DNA of 64,000 nucleotides from Thioalkalivibrio thiocyanoxidans ARh2 (GTDB lineage Bacteria > Pseudomonadota > Gammaproteobacteria > Ectothiorhodospirales > Ectothiorhodospiraceae), in the NCBI RefSeq assembly GCF_000385215.1, contig NZ_ARQK01000060.1, positions 92,916 through 156,915 of the forward strand, written 5' to 3'. The stretch's first letter is position 1. Every line of letters starts with the position of its first letter. Positions 41,574 through 50,198 of this stretch are shown in pieces. A program made the position numbers and the translations under genes. The notes beneath the pieces are model-generated. The model was not told where the DNA came from. It worked only from the letters and a program-made list of their open reading frames with translations, and did not search any database.

Positions 41574-43550
41574 ATGCGTACGGTGTGGTGGATCTCGATC
41601 GGCCTTCTGGCATCGCTGGGCGTCTCGGCCGCTTCGGCGGCGGGCAACGATTACGCCGAGCCCGACGCCGACTTCCCGCTCGGCTTGAGTGTGCAACTGC
41701 ACCCGGGGGAATCGACCTTCGACGGGCGTCTGGCGCTGGATCTGGAGGCCCTGGACCGGGATCCGCCGGGCCGGTTGCGCCTCGATCCCGCCATGGGCGT
41801 CGATGCGGTCACGCTGGATGGCGACTCCATCGAATACGAGCTGACCGATTCGGGGTGGCTGGAGCTGGGCGATGCCCCGGCGGAGCGGGGTTCCGGCCTC
41901 CTGATCGTCGAGTATGGGGCGAGGTTGTCACGGCCTGACCAGGCGCGTCCGGGCTCGGGTTTCCTGGGCGAGGAGGCCGGGTTTCTGCCAGCCGGGGCGG
42001 GCTGGTATCCCGCGCTGGAGGACGAGCCCGTGCCCATGCGGATTCACCTGCTGGTGAAAGATGGCCAGAAGGCCGCCGTGTCGGGCTCGCTGGTGGACGA
42101 AGGCGATGAAGGGGATCGCTACTGGGCCCGTTACGAACACCCGGCCGCGCGCAGTCTGGCGCTTGCCTCCGGCATCTGGGAGTCGGGCGTGATCGAGGGT
42201 GACGGCTGGGAGGTGCGCACCCTGTTCCCGCGGTCGCTTCACGAGGCCTTCGGCGAGACCTACCGCGAGAAGACCGCCGAGTACATCGAGCGCTTCGAAT
42301 CCGAGATCGGGCCCTATCCGTACAGCAGTCTCACCGTGGCGGCGTCGCCGCAGCCGGTCGGGCTGGCGTTCTCCGGTTTTACGCTGTTGGGCGAACAGGT
42401 GATCCCGCTTCCCTTTATCCCGCATACCTCGCTGGGCCACGAGGTCCTGCACATGTGGTGGGGAACGGGTGTGTATGTCGATCGATCCGGCGGTAACTGG
42501 TCGGAGGGGCTGACCACCTACATGGCGGACTACCAGTTCAAGCGCGAGGCGGGCGAGGGGCGCGAGGAGCGGGGCCAGTGGCTGCGCGACTACGCCGCGC
42601 TCCCGGCAGAAGAGGATCGCGCCCATGGCGAGTACCGGGGCGGCAACCAGGGCGCGCTGCGCATCGCCGGGTACCACCGGGGCGCGATGATCTGGCGGAT
42701 GCTGGAGGACTGGATCGGGCGCGAGGCGTTTCTGGAGGGTGCCCGCACGCTCTACGACGAGTGGAAGGGACGCGAGGCCGACTGGGAAGCGCTGATTGTG
42801 GCCTTCGATTCCGCCACCGACGAGGATCTGGAGCCGTTCTTCCGCCAGTGGATCGAGCGCCGCGGGGCCCCGGCGCTCGAGCTGGCCGATCTCGCGGTCG
42901 AGCAGGAGGCGGATGGGTGGACGCTGTCGGGCACGTTGCGTCAGTCCGGCGATGACGAACCCTGGGATCTGCGTGTACCGCTTGTGGTCGAGACTGAACA
43001 GGGGGCGGAGACGTTCTGGCTAACGCTGTCCGAGAGCGACAAGTCGTTTGAAGTGGAGCTGGATGCCAAGCCGCTGCGCGCTGCCGCAGATCCGGACTGG
43101 CGGCTGTTTCGCCATCTGGCCGAAGACGAATCGCCGGCGATCCTGCGCCGCGCCGCACTGGACCCGGATACACAGGTGATCGCGCTGGGTTCGGCGCGGC
43201 CGGTCGAGGTGGCGCCCTGGCTGGGGCGCGCACCCGAGCAGACCCAGAACGTGGAGGGTACCCGCATCGTGCTGGGCGATCCGGACTCGGTGCGCAACTG
43301 GCTGCGCGCCCGCGACTGGCCGGAATCGCCGGTGGCGATCGACAGCGATCTGCCCGAGTCCCCGGACGCTGCCGCCTGGGCCCTGCCCGGCGAGGATGTG
43401 ATCGTGATTGCGGGCCCGGACGCGCAGCAACGCCGCGCGCTGGCGGGCGAGCTGCGCCACCGGGCGCATTACAGCTATGTATTGCTGGAAGGGGACGAGC
43501 GCAGCACCGGGCACTGGGCCACGCCGGGCATCTGGCAGGAACTGCAATGA
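41574..43550 (+). CDS. M1-family metallopeptidase
   Basis: A 658-residue secreted protein with a signal peptide (VWWISIGLLASLGVSAASAA). The zinc site HEVLH (in LGHEVLHMWWGTG) is followed by NWSEG, supplying the third ligand, as in M1 peptidases. An N-terminal beta domain precedes it and a helical region with YHRGAMIWRMLEDWIG follows. The last ~200 residues are beta-rich with no known catalytic motif. The substrate is probably periplasmic peptides. The stop overlaps the start of the HIT gene. Confidence 0.92.
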   Translation: MRTVWWISIGLLASLGVSAASAAGNDYAEPDADFPLGLSVQLHPGESTFDGRLALDLEALDRDPPGRLRLDPAMGVDAVTLDGDSIEYELTDSGWLELGDAPAERGSGLLIVEYGARLSRPDQARPGSGFLGEEAGFLPAGAGWYPALEDEPVPMRIHLLVKDGQKAAVSGSLVDEGDEGDRYWARYEHPAARSLALASGIWESGVIEGDGWEVRTLFPRSLHEAFGETYREKTAEYIERFESEIGPYPYSSLTVAASPQPVGLAFSGFTLLGEQVIPLPFIPHTSLGHEVLHMWWGTGVYVDRSGGNWSEGLTTYMADYQFKREAGEGREERGQWLRDYAALPAEEDRAHGEYRGGNQGALRIAGYHRGAMIWRMLEDWIGREAFLEGARTLYDEWKGREADWEALIVAFDSATDEDLEPFFRQWIERRGAPALELADLAVEQEADGWTLSGTLRQSGDDEPWDLRVPLVVETEQGAETFWLTLSESDKSFEVELDAKPLRAAADPDWRLFRHLAEDESPAILRRAALDPDTQVIALGSARPVEVAPWLGRAPEQTQNVEGTRIVLGDPDSVRNWLRARDWPESPVAIDSDLPESPDAAAWALPGEDVIVIAGPDAQQRRALAGELRHRAHYSYVLLEGDERSTGHWATPGIWQELQ

Positions 43551-43966
43551 ACGAAGCGTTCGAACTGGACGGGCGGCTGCGCGCGGATACCTGGTTTGCC
43601 GCCGACTGGCCCCTGTCGACGCTGCTGCTGATGGATCATGCGGCGATCCCGTGGTTCATCCTGGTGCCGCGTCGCCCAGGCCTGCGCGAGTTGCATGATC
43701 TTGGTGCCGACGATGCGGCGATGCTCGCCCGGGAGTCCACGGCCCTGGCGCGGGCGATGCAGGCGGCCTTCGAGCCGGAGACGCTGAATGTGGCCAAACT
43801 CGGCAACATCGTCGGGCAGCTGCACCTGCACCATGTCGCCCGCCAGCCGGGCGACCCGGCCTGGCCGGGCCCGGTCTGGGGTGTCCCCGCCGAGCGGGGC
43901 CTGGAAAAGCACGAGGCCGAGGTCCGCATACAGCGGGTCCTCGGCCTCGTAGAAGGACTCGGTTAG
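43547..43966 (+). CDS. HIT-family protein
   Basis: A 139-residue protein whose ATG overlaps the M1 peptidase stop (ATGA). It has the HIT fold features LLMDHAAIPWFILVPRRPGL, NVAKLGNIVGQLHLHHVARQ and a C-terminal helix. The histidine triad reads HLHHVA; the middle hydrophobic position is His instead of the usual Val, while the nucleophilic His is in place. HIT proteins hydrolyse dinucleotides or phosphoramidates. Confidence 0.9.
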   Translation: MNEAFELDGRLRADTWFAADWPLSTLLLMDHAAIPWFILVPRRPGLRELHDLGADDAAMLARESTALARAMQAAFEPETLNVAKLGNIVGQLHLHHVARQPGDPAWPGPVWGVPAERGLEKHEAEVRIQRVLGLVEGLG

Positions 43967-43972
43967 GCCGGT

Positions 43973-44626
43973 TTAGAAGCGGTAGCCGACGTTCATCCCG
44001 AAGCTCCAGGGGTCGATCTCGACGGTGCCGAGCCGTTCACCTTCAACGCGCACGGTGCTTTCGATATCGATCCAGCGCACCTCGGCATTGACGAACCAGT
44101 TGTCGTCGATGGCCATGTCGATCCCAGCCTGCACGGCGGCACCCCAAGAGTCGCTGAGGCGCATCTTGGTGCCGTCCAGGGCGCCACGTGTGCTCTCGTC
44201 GAAGAAATGGGTGTAGTTCACCCCGGCGCCGAGGTACGGACGGAAGGCGGTACCGGTGTTGAAGTGATACTGCAGGCTCAGGGTCGGCGGCAGGAGACGG
44301 GTGTATCCCACGCGGTCGCCCTCGAGCGAGATGTCGTGCTTGAACGGGATCCCGACCAGCAGCTCCATGCCGAGGTTGTCGGTAAACATGTAGGTGACGG
44401 TGCCGGTCGGGCGGGTGCTCGAGCCCACGTCCACGCCGACGTCGGTGCCACCGACATCCAGGTCGCCGTTGTCGGACTTCGGCGAGATGTAGGTCAGGCC
44501 GCCGCGCAGCAGCCAGTCACCGGCGGAGACATCCGCGCTGGCAGCGGTCGCATGGGCCGGGATCAGGGCAGCGGGGGCCAGCAGGCCGGCCAGGGCAAGG
44601 GCACGGAAGGTCAGGGTACGGCGCAT
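43973..44626 (-). CDS. ompW: OmpW-family outer membrane protein
   Basis: 217 residues from the ATG at 44624-44626, preferred because GGAGGA lies seven bases upstream. A signal peptide ending ...AHATAASA is followed by an eight-stranded barrel: GDWLLRGGLTYISPKSDN, TVTYMFTDNLGMELLVGIPF, YRPYLGAGVNYTHFFD-like strand (here FRPYLGAG), WGAAVQAGIDMAIDDNWFVN, ending with Phe (FGMNVGYRF). OmpW forms a narrow hydrophobic channel. An FNR-like site lies at -41.5 from the inferred transcription start, consistent with anaerobic control as in E. coli ompW. Confidence 0.93.
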   Translation of the reverse strand: MRRTLTFRALALAGLLAPAALIPAHATAASADVSAGDWLLRGGLTYISPKSDNGDLDVGGTDVGVDVGSSTRPTGTVTYMFTDNLGMELLVGIPFKHDISLEGDRVGYTRLLPPTLSLQYHFNTGTAFRPYLGAGVNYTHFFDESTRGALDGTKMRLSDSWGAAVQAGIDMAIDDNWFVNAEVRWIDIESTVRVEGERLGTVEIDPWSFGMNVGYRF

Positions 44627-44654
44627 GTTCGGTTCCTCCGACAATGTGATGGTT

Positions 44655-44703
44655 CGGAGGTACTATTGCCCGCCTCGCATTAGCACTTGTTGATGCAGAT
44701 CAT
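44655..44703 (-). promoter_or_regulatory. Candidate class II FNR-dependent ompW promoter
   Basis: TTGAT-GCAG-ATCAT at 44690-44703 matches the FNR consensus TTGATNNNNATCAA at 9 of 10 positions. On the minus strand a -10-like AATAGT lies at 44667-44662. If transcription starts at 44655, the FNR site is centred at -41.5, the classical activating position, and the 5' UTR is ~28 nt ending in GGAGGA. Confidence 0.6.
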
Positions 44704-44718
44704 GCGTGGCAACGGTTT

Positions 44719-45423
44719 TCAGAACGGCAGCCGCTGGCCCTCGAAGTCGTAGAAACTCCCGGAATCCGACGCGTCCAGACGATCCAGCACCTTCAGGAGT
44801 TCGCCGGTGGCGTACTCGGGCTCCAGCACTTCGGAGGCACGGGCCCGATAGGGCTCCGACAGACGGGTTGCACAGGTCCCGGGCTGCAGGGCGATCACTG
44901 CGGCCTGGCGATGGCTGAAGCGCAGCTCCAGCGCCATCGTGCGGACGATCTGGTTCAGCGCGGCCTTGGAGGCGCGGTAGCTCACCCAGCCGCCCAGCTG
45001 ATTGTCCTCGATGGAGCCGACGCGGGCCGACAGCGTGGCGAGGATGCCCTTGCGCTGACGCGGCAACAAAGGCGCGAGGTGTTTGAACAGCAGGGCCGGG
45101 CCGATGGCGTTGATGGCAAATGAGCGCGCCATAATCGCCGGGTCCAGGTCGCGCAAGCGCTTCTCCGGCCCGTGGCCGTCGAGGGTCAGGATGCCGGTGG
45201 CGTCCAGGACCAGGTCCCACTCCTGGGCCTGCTCGCGGAGCCAGGCAGCTGCGCGTTCGATGCTGGCTTCGTCGAGGAGATCGACGGGTGGTTCGCTGTG
45301 GCGGCTCAGTCCCACTACGCGTTCGCAGTTCGGGTCGTTCTCCAGGTGTTCGACGAACGCGGCGCCGAGCCCGCCCGTGGCACCGACGACCACGGCGCGA
45401 TAGGGTATCTGCAGGGATTCCAT
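44719..45423 (-). CDS. Short-chain dehydrogenase/reductase (CsgA-like)
   Basis: 234 residues from the ATG at 45421-45423, which starts MESLQIPYRAVVVGATGGLG; the longer in-frame extension lies across the divergent DUF1538 gene and is rejected. The NAD(P)-binding GATGGLGAAF, the ATGILT block, the catalytic Ser in TLSARVGSIEDN and YRASKAALNQ (Tyr/Lys) are present. The family resembles Myxococcus C-factor-type SDRs, including the short length and the lack of an obvious substrate domain. The role is not known. Confidence 0.88.
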   Translation of the reverse strand: MESLQIPYRAVVVGATGGLGAAFVEHLENDPNCERVVGLSRHSEPPVDLLDEASIERAAAWLREQAQEWDLVLDATGILTLDGHGPEKRLRDLDPAIMARSFAINAIGPALLFKHLAPLLPRQRKGILATLSARVGSIEDNQLGGWVSYRASKAALNQIVRTMALELRFSHRQAAVIALQPGTCATRLSEPYRARASEVLEPEYATGELLKVLDRLDASDSGSFYDFEGQRLPF

Positions 45424-45483
45424 ACTGCCTGCGACCGCGGCGCGGCGAATTGATTCCGGGGCCATGCCTCGGCAAGGGAGCGC

Positions 45484-47004
45484 ATGAACTTTCTCCACAC
45501 GCTGGGCCATGCGGCGCGCAATCTTGCGCCCATCGTGATCGTGGTCGCGGTGTTCCAGGCGCTGGTGCTGCGCACGGTGCCGGATGGCCTGCTGTCCATG
45601 GTGGTCGGGCTGACCATCGTGGTCTTTGGTGTTGCGCTGTTCCTTCAGGGCCTGGAGATGGGGATTTTCCCCATCGGCAAGAACCTGTCGAACGCGCTCG
45701 CTCGACGTGGCTCGCTGCTGTTGCTGATGGCGTTCGGCTTTACCCTCGGGTTTGCCACCGTGATCGCGGAACCGGCGCTGATCGCGGTGGCGGAACAGGC
45801 GGAGCTGATCAGCGAGGGACGGATCGAAGGCCTGATCCTGCGGCTGATTGTTGCACTGTCGGTGGGTGCCGTGGTCGCGCTGGGCATCCTGCGCACGATC
45901 ATGGGCCATCCGCTGCACTGGTACATCCTGACGGGCTACGTGCTGGTGGTGCTGGTGACCTTCTTTGCCCCCGAGGAGATCGTCGGCCTGGCCTACGACT
46001 CGGGTGGGGTGACCACGAATATCGTGACCGTGCCGCTGGTGGCGGCGCTGGGCCTGGGCCTGGCGGCCTCGATCAGCGGGCGCAACCCGCTGCGCGACGG
46101 CTTTGGCCTGGTGGCGCTGGCCGTGATGGTCCCGATGATTACGGTGCAGCTGTACGGGATCATCGTGTTTGCCGGCGCCGAGGTCGATGCCCCGGGCAAC
46201 GGCGAGACCGCGGCGATGGACGCGGACACGGACCTGCCGGGCGCGGGCGAGCGCCACTGGCTCTCCGCGATGGGGATGGACCTGCTGCTGATGCTGCGCG
46301 ACGTGGCGCCGATCATCGCGGTGATCGTCGTGTTCCAGTACTTCGTGCTGCGCAAGCGCATCCCGTACCTGCCGCGCGTGATCTTCGGCTTCGTGCTGGT
46401 GGTGCTGGGCCTGTACGCCTTTGTGGTCGGACTCAAGATGGGGCTGTTCCCGATCGGCGAGAGCATGGCCGAGCAGCTGATCGCCAACGAGCTGTTCCTG
46501 TGGGTCTACCTGTTCGCCTTCTCCATCGGCTTCGCGACCACGATGGCCGAACCCGCCCTGATCGCGATCGGCCAGAAGGCCGAGGAGGCGGCGCGCGGTT
46601 CATTACGTGGCAATGTGATCCGCATCTTGGTCGCGCTGGGCGTGGCGATCGGCATCACCATCGGGGTGCACCGCATCCTGGCGGGAGACTCCATCCACCA
46701 GTACATCATGGCCGGTTACCTGCTGGTGATCGTGCTGACGATCCTCGCGCCCAAGCAGATCGTGGCACTGGCCTTTGACCTGGGCGGGGTGACGACCTCG
46801 GAGGTGACCGTGCCCCTGGTCACGGCCCTTGGCATCGGCCTGGCCACCCATCTGGAAGACCGCAATGTCCTGATCGACGGCTTTGGCCTGATCGCCTTTG
46901 CCTCGATCTTCCCCATCGTCACCGTGATGGTCTACGCCATCGTGGTGGATATCTACGAGCGTTGGACCGGCAGGGATCGCGCACAACAGGAGGACTCGAC
47001 ATGA
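45484..47004 (+). CDS. DUF1538 membrane transporter (internally duplicated)
   Basis: A 506-residue integral membrane protein made of two similar halves. Each half has the pattern ...LFLQGLEMGIFPIG... / ...GLKMGLFPIGESM..., then GFATVIAEPALIA / GFATTMAEPALIA, and GGVTTNIVTVPLVAALG / GGVTTSEVTVPLVTALG. The repeat of these motifs (halves start near residues 1 and 258) shows an internal duplication, as in transporters with inverted or paired repeats. DUF1538 proteins have no assigned substrate. The stop overlaps the start of a PII-like gene (ATGA), and a CBS protein follows. Confidence 0.92.
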   Translation: MNFLHTLGHAARNLAPIVIVVAVFQALVLRTVPDGLLSMVVGLTIVVFGVALFLQGLEMGIFPIGKNLSNALARRGSLLLLMAFGFTLGFATVIAEPALIAVAEQAELISEGRIEGLILRLIVALSVGAVVALGILRTIMGHPLHWYILTGYVLVVLVTFFAPEEIVGLAYDSGGVTTNIVTVPLVAALGLGLAASISGRNPLRDGFGLVALAVMVPMITVQLYGIIVFAGAEVDAPGNGETAAMDADTDLPGAGERHWLSAMGMDLLLMLRDVAPIIAVIVVFQYFVLRKRIPYLPRVIFGFVLVVLGLYAFVVGLKMGLFPIGESMAEQLIANELFLWVYLFAFSIGFATTMAEPALIAIGQKAEEAARGSLRGNVIRILVALGVAIGITIGVHRILAGDSIHQYIMAGYLLVIVLTILAPKQIVALAFDLGGVTTSEVTVPLVTALGIGLATHLEDRNVLIDGFGLIAFASIFPIVTVMVYAIVVDIYERWTGRDRAQQEDST

Positions 47005-47348
47005 GATTTTCGGCACTGATCGCCGTGCTCCCGGACGACATGGAACCGCGGGCCATCGAGACGGCCAAGGCGGCGGGCGCCGGGGGTGTCACCATCATGG
47101 ATGCCCGTGGTATTGGCGCGGAGGCGCGCAAGACGTTTCTGGGCATGACCTACGAGGGCAGCCAGTCCGTGCTGATGTGGGTGCTGGAGAAGAAAGTGGC
47201 GCTTAACGTGCTCAAGGCCGTCAGCCAGGAGCTGGAACTCGAAGGAGATCCGCGCGGGGTGGCGTTTACGGTGGATATCGCGCATCTGGCCGGGATCGGG
47301 CGCAAGCAGATCGAGCAGTTCCAGGAACACGTGAAGGAAGAAATCTGA
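47001..47348 (+). CDS. PII-like (P-II superfamily) regulatory protein
   Basis: A 115-residue protein starting at the ATG that overlaps the transporter stop. It reads MRFSALIAVLPDDMEPRAIE, has IETAKAAGAGGVTIMDARGIG and ends GVAFTVDIAHLAGIGRKQIE, the strand-helix pattern of PII-like trimers linked to DUF1538 genes. The T-loop is short and has no uridylylated Tyr. It likely senses a nucleotide or the transporter's substrate and gates the channel, by analogy with GlnK-AmtB. Confidence 0.85.
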   Translation: MRFSALIAVLPDDMEPRAIETAKAAGAGGVTIMDARGIGAEARKTFLGMTYEGSQSVLMWVLEKKVALNVLKAVSQELELEGDPRGVAFTVDIAHLAGIGRKQIEQFQEHVKEEI

Positions 47349-47361
47349 GGAGCACAAGACC

Positions 47362-47754
47362 ATGCTGGTGAGCGAGATCCTGAAGTCCGACGTGATTACC
47401 GTGTCGCCGCTCGCGCCCTTGCGCGAGGCGATGCAGCTGATGCGGCAGCACAAGGTGAAGTCCCTGGTGGTGGACAAGCAGCACGAGCACGATGCCTACG
47501 GGATCATCACCTACACGACCATTCTCAAGACGATTGTGGCCGAAGAGGGCGATATCGACCTCTCCAATGTCTACGACGTCTGCGCCAAGCCGGTGATTAC
47601 GGTGCCGGCGGAGATGGACGTCAAGTATGTGGCCCGGCTGATGGTGACCCAGGGCATCCGGCGGCTGGTGGTGCTGCGCGGCAATACCCTGGAGGGAATC
47701 GTCACCACCAGCGATATCGTGGGTTCGATCCTCGAGATGGCGGATATGGAATGA
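47362..47754 (+). CDS. CBS-domain pair protein
   Basis: A 130-residue protein composed of two CBS motifs: MLVSEILKSDVITVSPLAPL...YGIITYTTI and CAKPVITVPAEMDVKYVARL...GIVTTSDIV. CBS pairs bind adenosine nucleotides and often control transport proteins. Thirteen bases separate it from the PII-like gene, so transporter, PII-like and CBS protein form one operon. A bidirectional terminator follows at 47851-47875. Confidence 0.93.
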   Translation: MLVSEILKSDVITVSPLAPLREAMQLMRQHKVKSLVVDKQHEHDAYGIITYTTILKTIVAEEGDIDLSNVYDVCAKPVITVPAEMDVKYVARLMVTQGIRRLVVLRGNTLEGIVTTSDIVGSILEMADME

Positions 47755-47823
47755 ACCTCGGCACTGCCCGGTGTCGGGACGGGCAGGCGGTCGTCTCCCA
47801 ATAAGTCAATCATTTACAAGAAA

Positions 47824-47875
47824 CTCCGTGGCCACTTACGGAGACACAAAAAAGGCCGGCATTCGCCGGCCTTTT
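47824..47875. terminator. Bidirectional intrinsic terminator
   Basis: AAAGGCCGGC (47851-47860) pairs with GCCGGCCTTT (47865-47874) around ATTC and is followed by T residues; an A-run on the left gives the same signal on the minus strand. It serves the DUF1538 operon and the convergent methyltransferase gene. A second hairpin CTCCGT/ACGGAG lies at 47824-47842. Confidence 0.88.
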
Positions 47876-47905
47876 CCATGCGTGCGCCGAGGCGCCGGCA
47901 ACGGC

Positions 47906-48667
47906 TTAGCCGCGACGGCGCAGCACCCAGATTTCCAGCAGGGCCCATTCCTCGCCGGGATAGTTTTCCTGCTCCAGCGGCGACAGGCGACGGTGACGGG
48001 TCGCGGTACTGCCGACAAAGTCCAGACGACTCAGCAACAGGCGCTTGGTGGCGTCCGCTTTTTCCAGTGCGAAGGGGTTGAGAAAATTCACCAGCATGTA
48101 GCCTTCGCCCTTGCCCCGTGCGAAGGCATCCACCAGGCTCTCGATAGCCGGCGGGTCCAGATAGACCAGCGAAGCGGTGGAGATGACGATGTCCGCCTCT
48201 TCCATCGACTGCTCGATCGCGTTGCGGGTGTCGGCATCCGCCTGGTTCAGGTCGGCCTCGAAGGTCTGGTCGAACAGACCCGCGCTCTTGCCGTAGGCCA
48301 GGGCGTTGCCGGAGATGTCGATCCCGGTCGTCTTCATCGGCAGGCGGCGCGGGGCGGCGACCGTCTTGCAGGCCTGCTCGTCGGCCCAGTTGGCGCGGAT
48401 CGCCTGGACATCCATGCCGTGCACGGCCGCCATGGTGGTGTTGCCAAAGCAGCAGCACAGGTCGACGTAGTTCAGGGTCTTGCCTGCGTCGGCCTGTTGC
48501 TGCGCCCAGGGCAGGATCAGCCGGTCGAAGGTTTGCCGGTTGAAGTCGTCGGAGATGTAATCGAGCGCGTCGATGATGCGCTCCTTGAACGGCACCGGGG
48601 TCTCGGCGACGTAGATATCGTCGAAATGCTGTTTCTTCTCCTCGGTCTTCACTTGCGGCTCACTCAT
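47906..48667 (-). CDS. Class I SAM-dependent methyltransferase-like protein
   Basis: 253 residues from the ATG at 48665-48667, preferred because GAGGAG lies seven bases upstream. It starts MSEPQVKTEEKKQHFDDIYV. The SAM-binding segment is VDLCCCFGNTTMAAVHGMD with an unusual run of three Cys in place of the usual GxGxG, then IDISGNALAYGKSAGLFDQT (acidic loop 2) and ADIVISTASLVYLD. The rest resembles small-molecule methyltransferases but I cannot name the substrate. Confidence 0.8.
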   Translation of the reverse strand: MSEPQVKTEEKKQHFDDIYVAETPVPFKERIIDALDYISDDFNRQTFDRLILPWAQQQADAGKTLNYVDLCCCFGNTTMAAVHGMDVQAIRANWADEQACKTVAAPRRLPMKTTGIDISGNALAYGKSAGLFDQTFEADLNQADADTRNAIEQSMEEADIVISTASLVYLDPPAIESLVDAFARGKGEGYMLVNFLNPFALEKADATKRLLLSRLDFVGSTATRHRRLSPLEQENYPGEEWALLEIWVLRRRG

Positions 48668-48849
48668 CGACTTCTCCTCGTTGGATAAACCCACCATGGT
48701 CGGGGTCATGAGGCGCTAGCGTCAAGTATGAACATTTTCATTGCTGTAACCGGCGTCGCGCCATGTCGCGGGTCTGCTATGTATCATGAAGAGAAAGGAG
48801 TGCGAGCTGCCGGCGGGCCGGCAGTCGGAGGGGGCCGGAAGGGAACTGC

Positions 48850-50193
48850 ATGAAGATCGAGTGCTTCAAGGCGTATGACATTCGCGGCCGCGTGCCGGAT
48901 CAACTTAACCCCGCGGTGGTGCACGCCATCGGACGCGCCTTTGCCGAAGAGGTCCGCCCCGGCCGAACGGTGGTGGGGCACGACATCCGCCTGTCCAGCC
49001 CGGAACTGGCCCAGGCCCTGATGGAAGGATTGACGGCCGGGGGCAGCGATGTCGCGGACATCGGCCTGTGCGGCACCGAGGAGGTCTACTTTGCAACCGC
49101 GCACTACGGGGCCGGCGGCGGGGTGATGGTCACCGCCAGCCACAATCCGCTGGACTACAACGGCTTGAAGCTCGTCCGTGACGAGGCGCGCCCGATCAGC
49201 GGCGACTCCGGGTTGCAGGCGATCCGGGCATGCGCCGAGCGGGGCGACTTTCGCCCCATGCCCCAGGGCCAGATTCATCCGTTGGACCATCGGCCGGACT
49301 ATATCGCCCGGGTGCTGGCTTCGGTCGACCGCGAGGCCTTGCCGAAGCTGCGCGTCGTCGTGAACCCGGGCAATGGCGGGGCGGGCCCCGTCCTCGAGGC
49401 GCTGGAGCCGCATCTGCCGTTCGAGCTGATTCGGGTGAACTTCGAACCGGACGGGCATTTCCCCAATGGCATCCCCAACCCGCTGTTGCCACAAAACCGC
49501 GCGGCGACGGCCGATGCCGTGCGGCTACATGGCGCGGATCTGGGCGTGGCCTGGGACGGCGACTTCGATCGCTGCTTCTTCTTCGATGCGGCGGGAGATT
49601 TCATCGAGGGCTACTACATCGTGGGGCTGTTGGCACAGGCCTGTCTGGAAGGACATCCGGACGAACGGATCGTCCATGACCCGCGCCTGACCTGGAACAC
49701 CATCGAGATGGTGCGGGCCGCCGGGGGCGAGCCCATCCAGTCAAAGACCGGACACGCGTTCATGAAGGAGCGCCTGCGCCATGAGGATGCCATCTACGGC
49801 GGCGAGATGAGCGCCCACCACTACTTCCGCGATTTTTACTACTGCGATAGCGGGATGCTGCCCTGGCTACGGGTCGCCGAGTTGATGGGGCGCCGTGGTC
49901 AGGCATTGGGCGAAATGGTCGCCGAGCGCGTCGCGCGTTACCCCTGTAGTGGCGAGCTCAACTTCGAGGTCGAGGATGTCGCAGCCGCTACCGATCGCGT
50001 GCTGAAGTACTTGGAGGGGCAGGGGGCTGTGGAAGATCGCACCGACGGGGTCAGCCTCGAGTTTCCGGACTGGCGCTTCAACCTGCGCAGCTCCAATACC
50101 GAGCCGCTGTTGCGGCTGAATGTCGAGACCCGCGCCGATCCGGCCTTGCTGGAGCGTCGCGTGGAAGAGCTTTCCCGCCTGATACGGGGATAA
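48850..50193 (+). CDS. manB: Phosphomannomutase / phosphoglucomutase (AlgC/ManB)
   Basis: A 447-residue alpha-D-phosphohexomutase. It begins FKAYDIRGRVPDQLNPAVV; the phosphoserine loop is VTASHNPLDYNG, the metal loop AWDGDFDRCFFFD (DGDFDR), the sugar-binding loop GEMSAHHYFRD, and the C-terminal phosphate-binding loop RSSNTEPLLRLNVE. It converts mannose-6-phosphate to mannose-1-phosphate for GDP-mannose. manC starts 5 bp downstream. Confidence 0.96.
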   Translation: MKIECFKAYDIRGRVPDQLNPAVVHAIGRAFAEEVRPGRTVVGHDIRLSSPELAQALMEGLTAGGSDVADIGLCGTEEVYFATAHYGAGGGVMVTASHNPLDYNGLKLVRDEARPISGDSGLQAIRACAERGDFRPMPQGQIHPLDHRPDYIARVLASVDREALPKLRVVVNPGNGGAGPVLEALEPHLPFELIRVNFEPDGHFPNGIPNPLLPQNRAATADAVRLHGADLGVAWDGDFDRCFFFDAAGDFIEGYYIVGLLAQACLEGHPDERIVHDPRLTWNTIEMVRAAGGEPIQSKTGHAFMKERLRHEDAIYGGEMSAHHYFRDFYYCDSGMLPWLRVAELMGRRGQALGEMVAERVARYPCSGELNFEVEDVAAATDRVLKYLEGQGAVEDRTDGVSLEFPDWRFNLRSSNTEPLLRLNVETRADPALLERRVEELSRLIRG

Positions 50194-50198
50194 CAACG

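Noticed and set aside
44719..46257. 512-codon reading of the SDR gene
   Set aside because: The first 278 codons lie opposite the DUF1538 gene and are His/Gln/Arg-rich; the real start is the Met at 45423.
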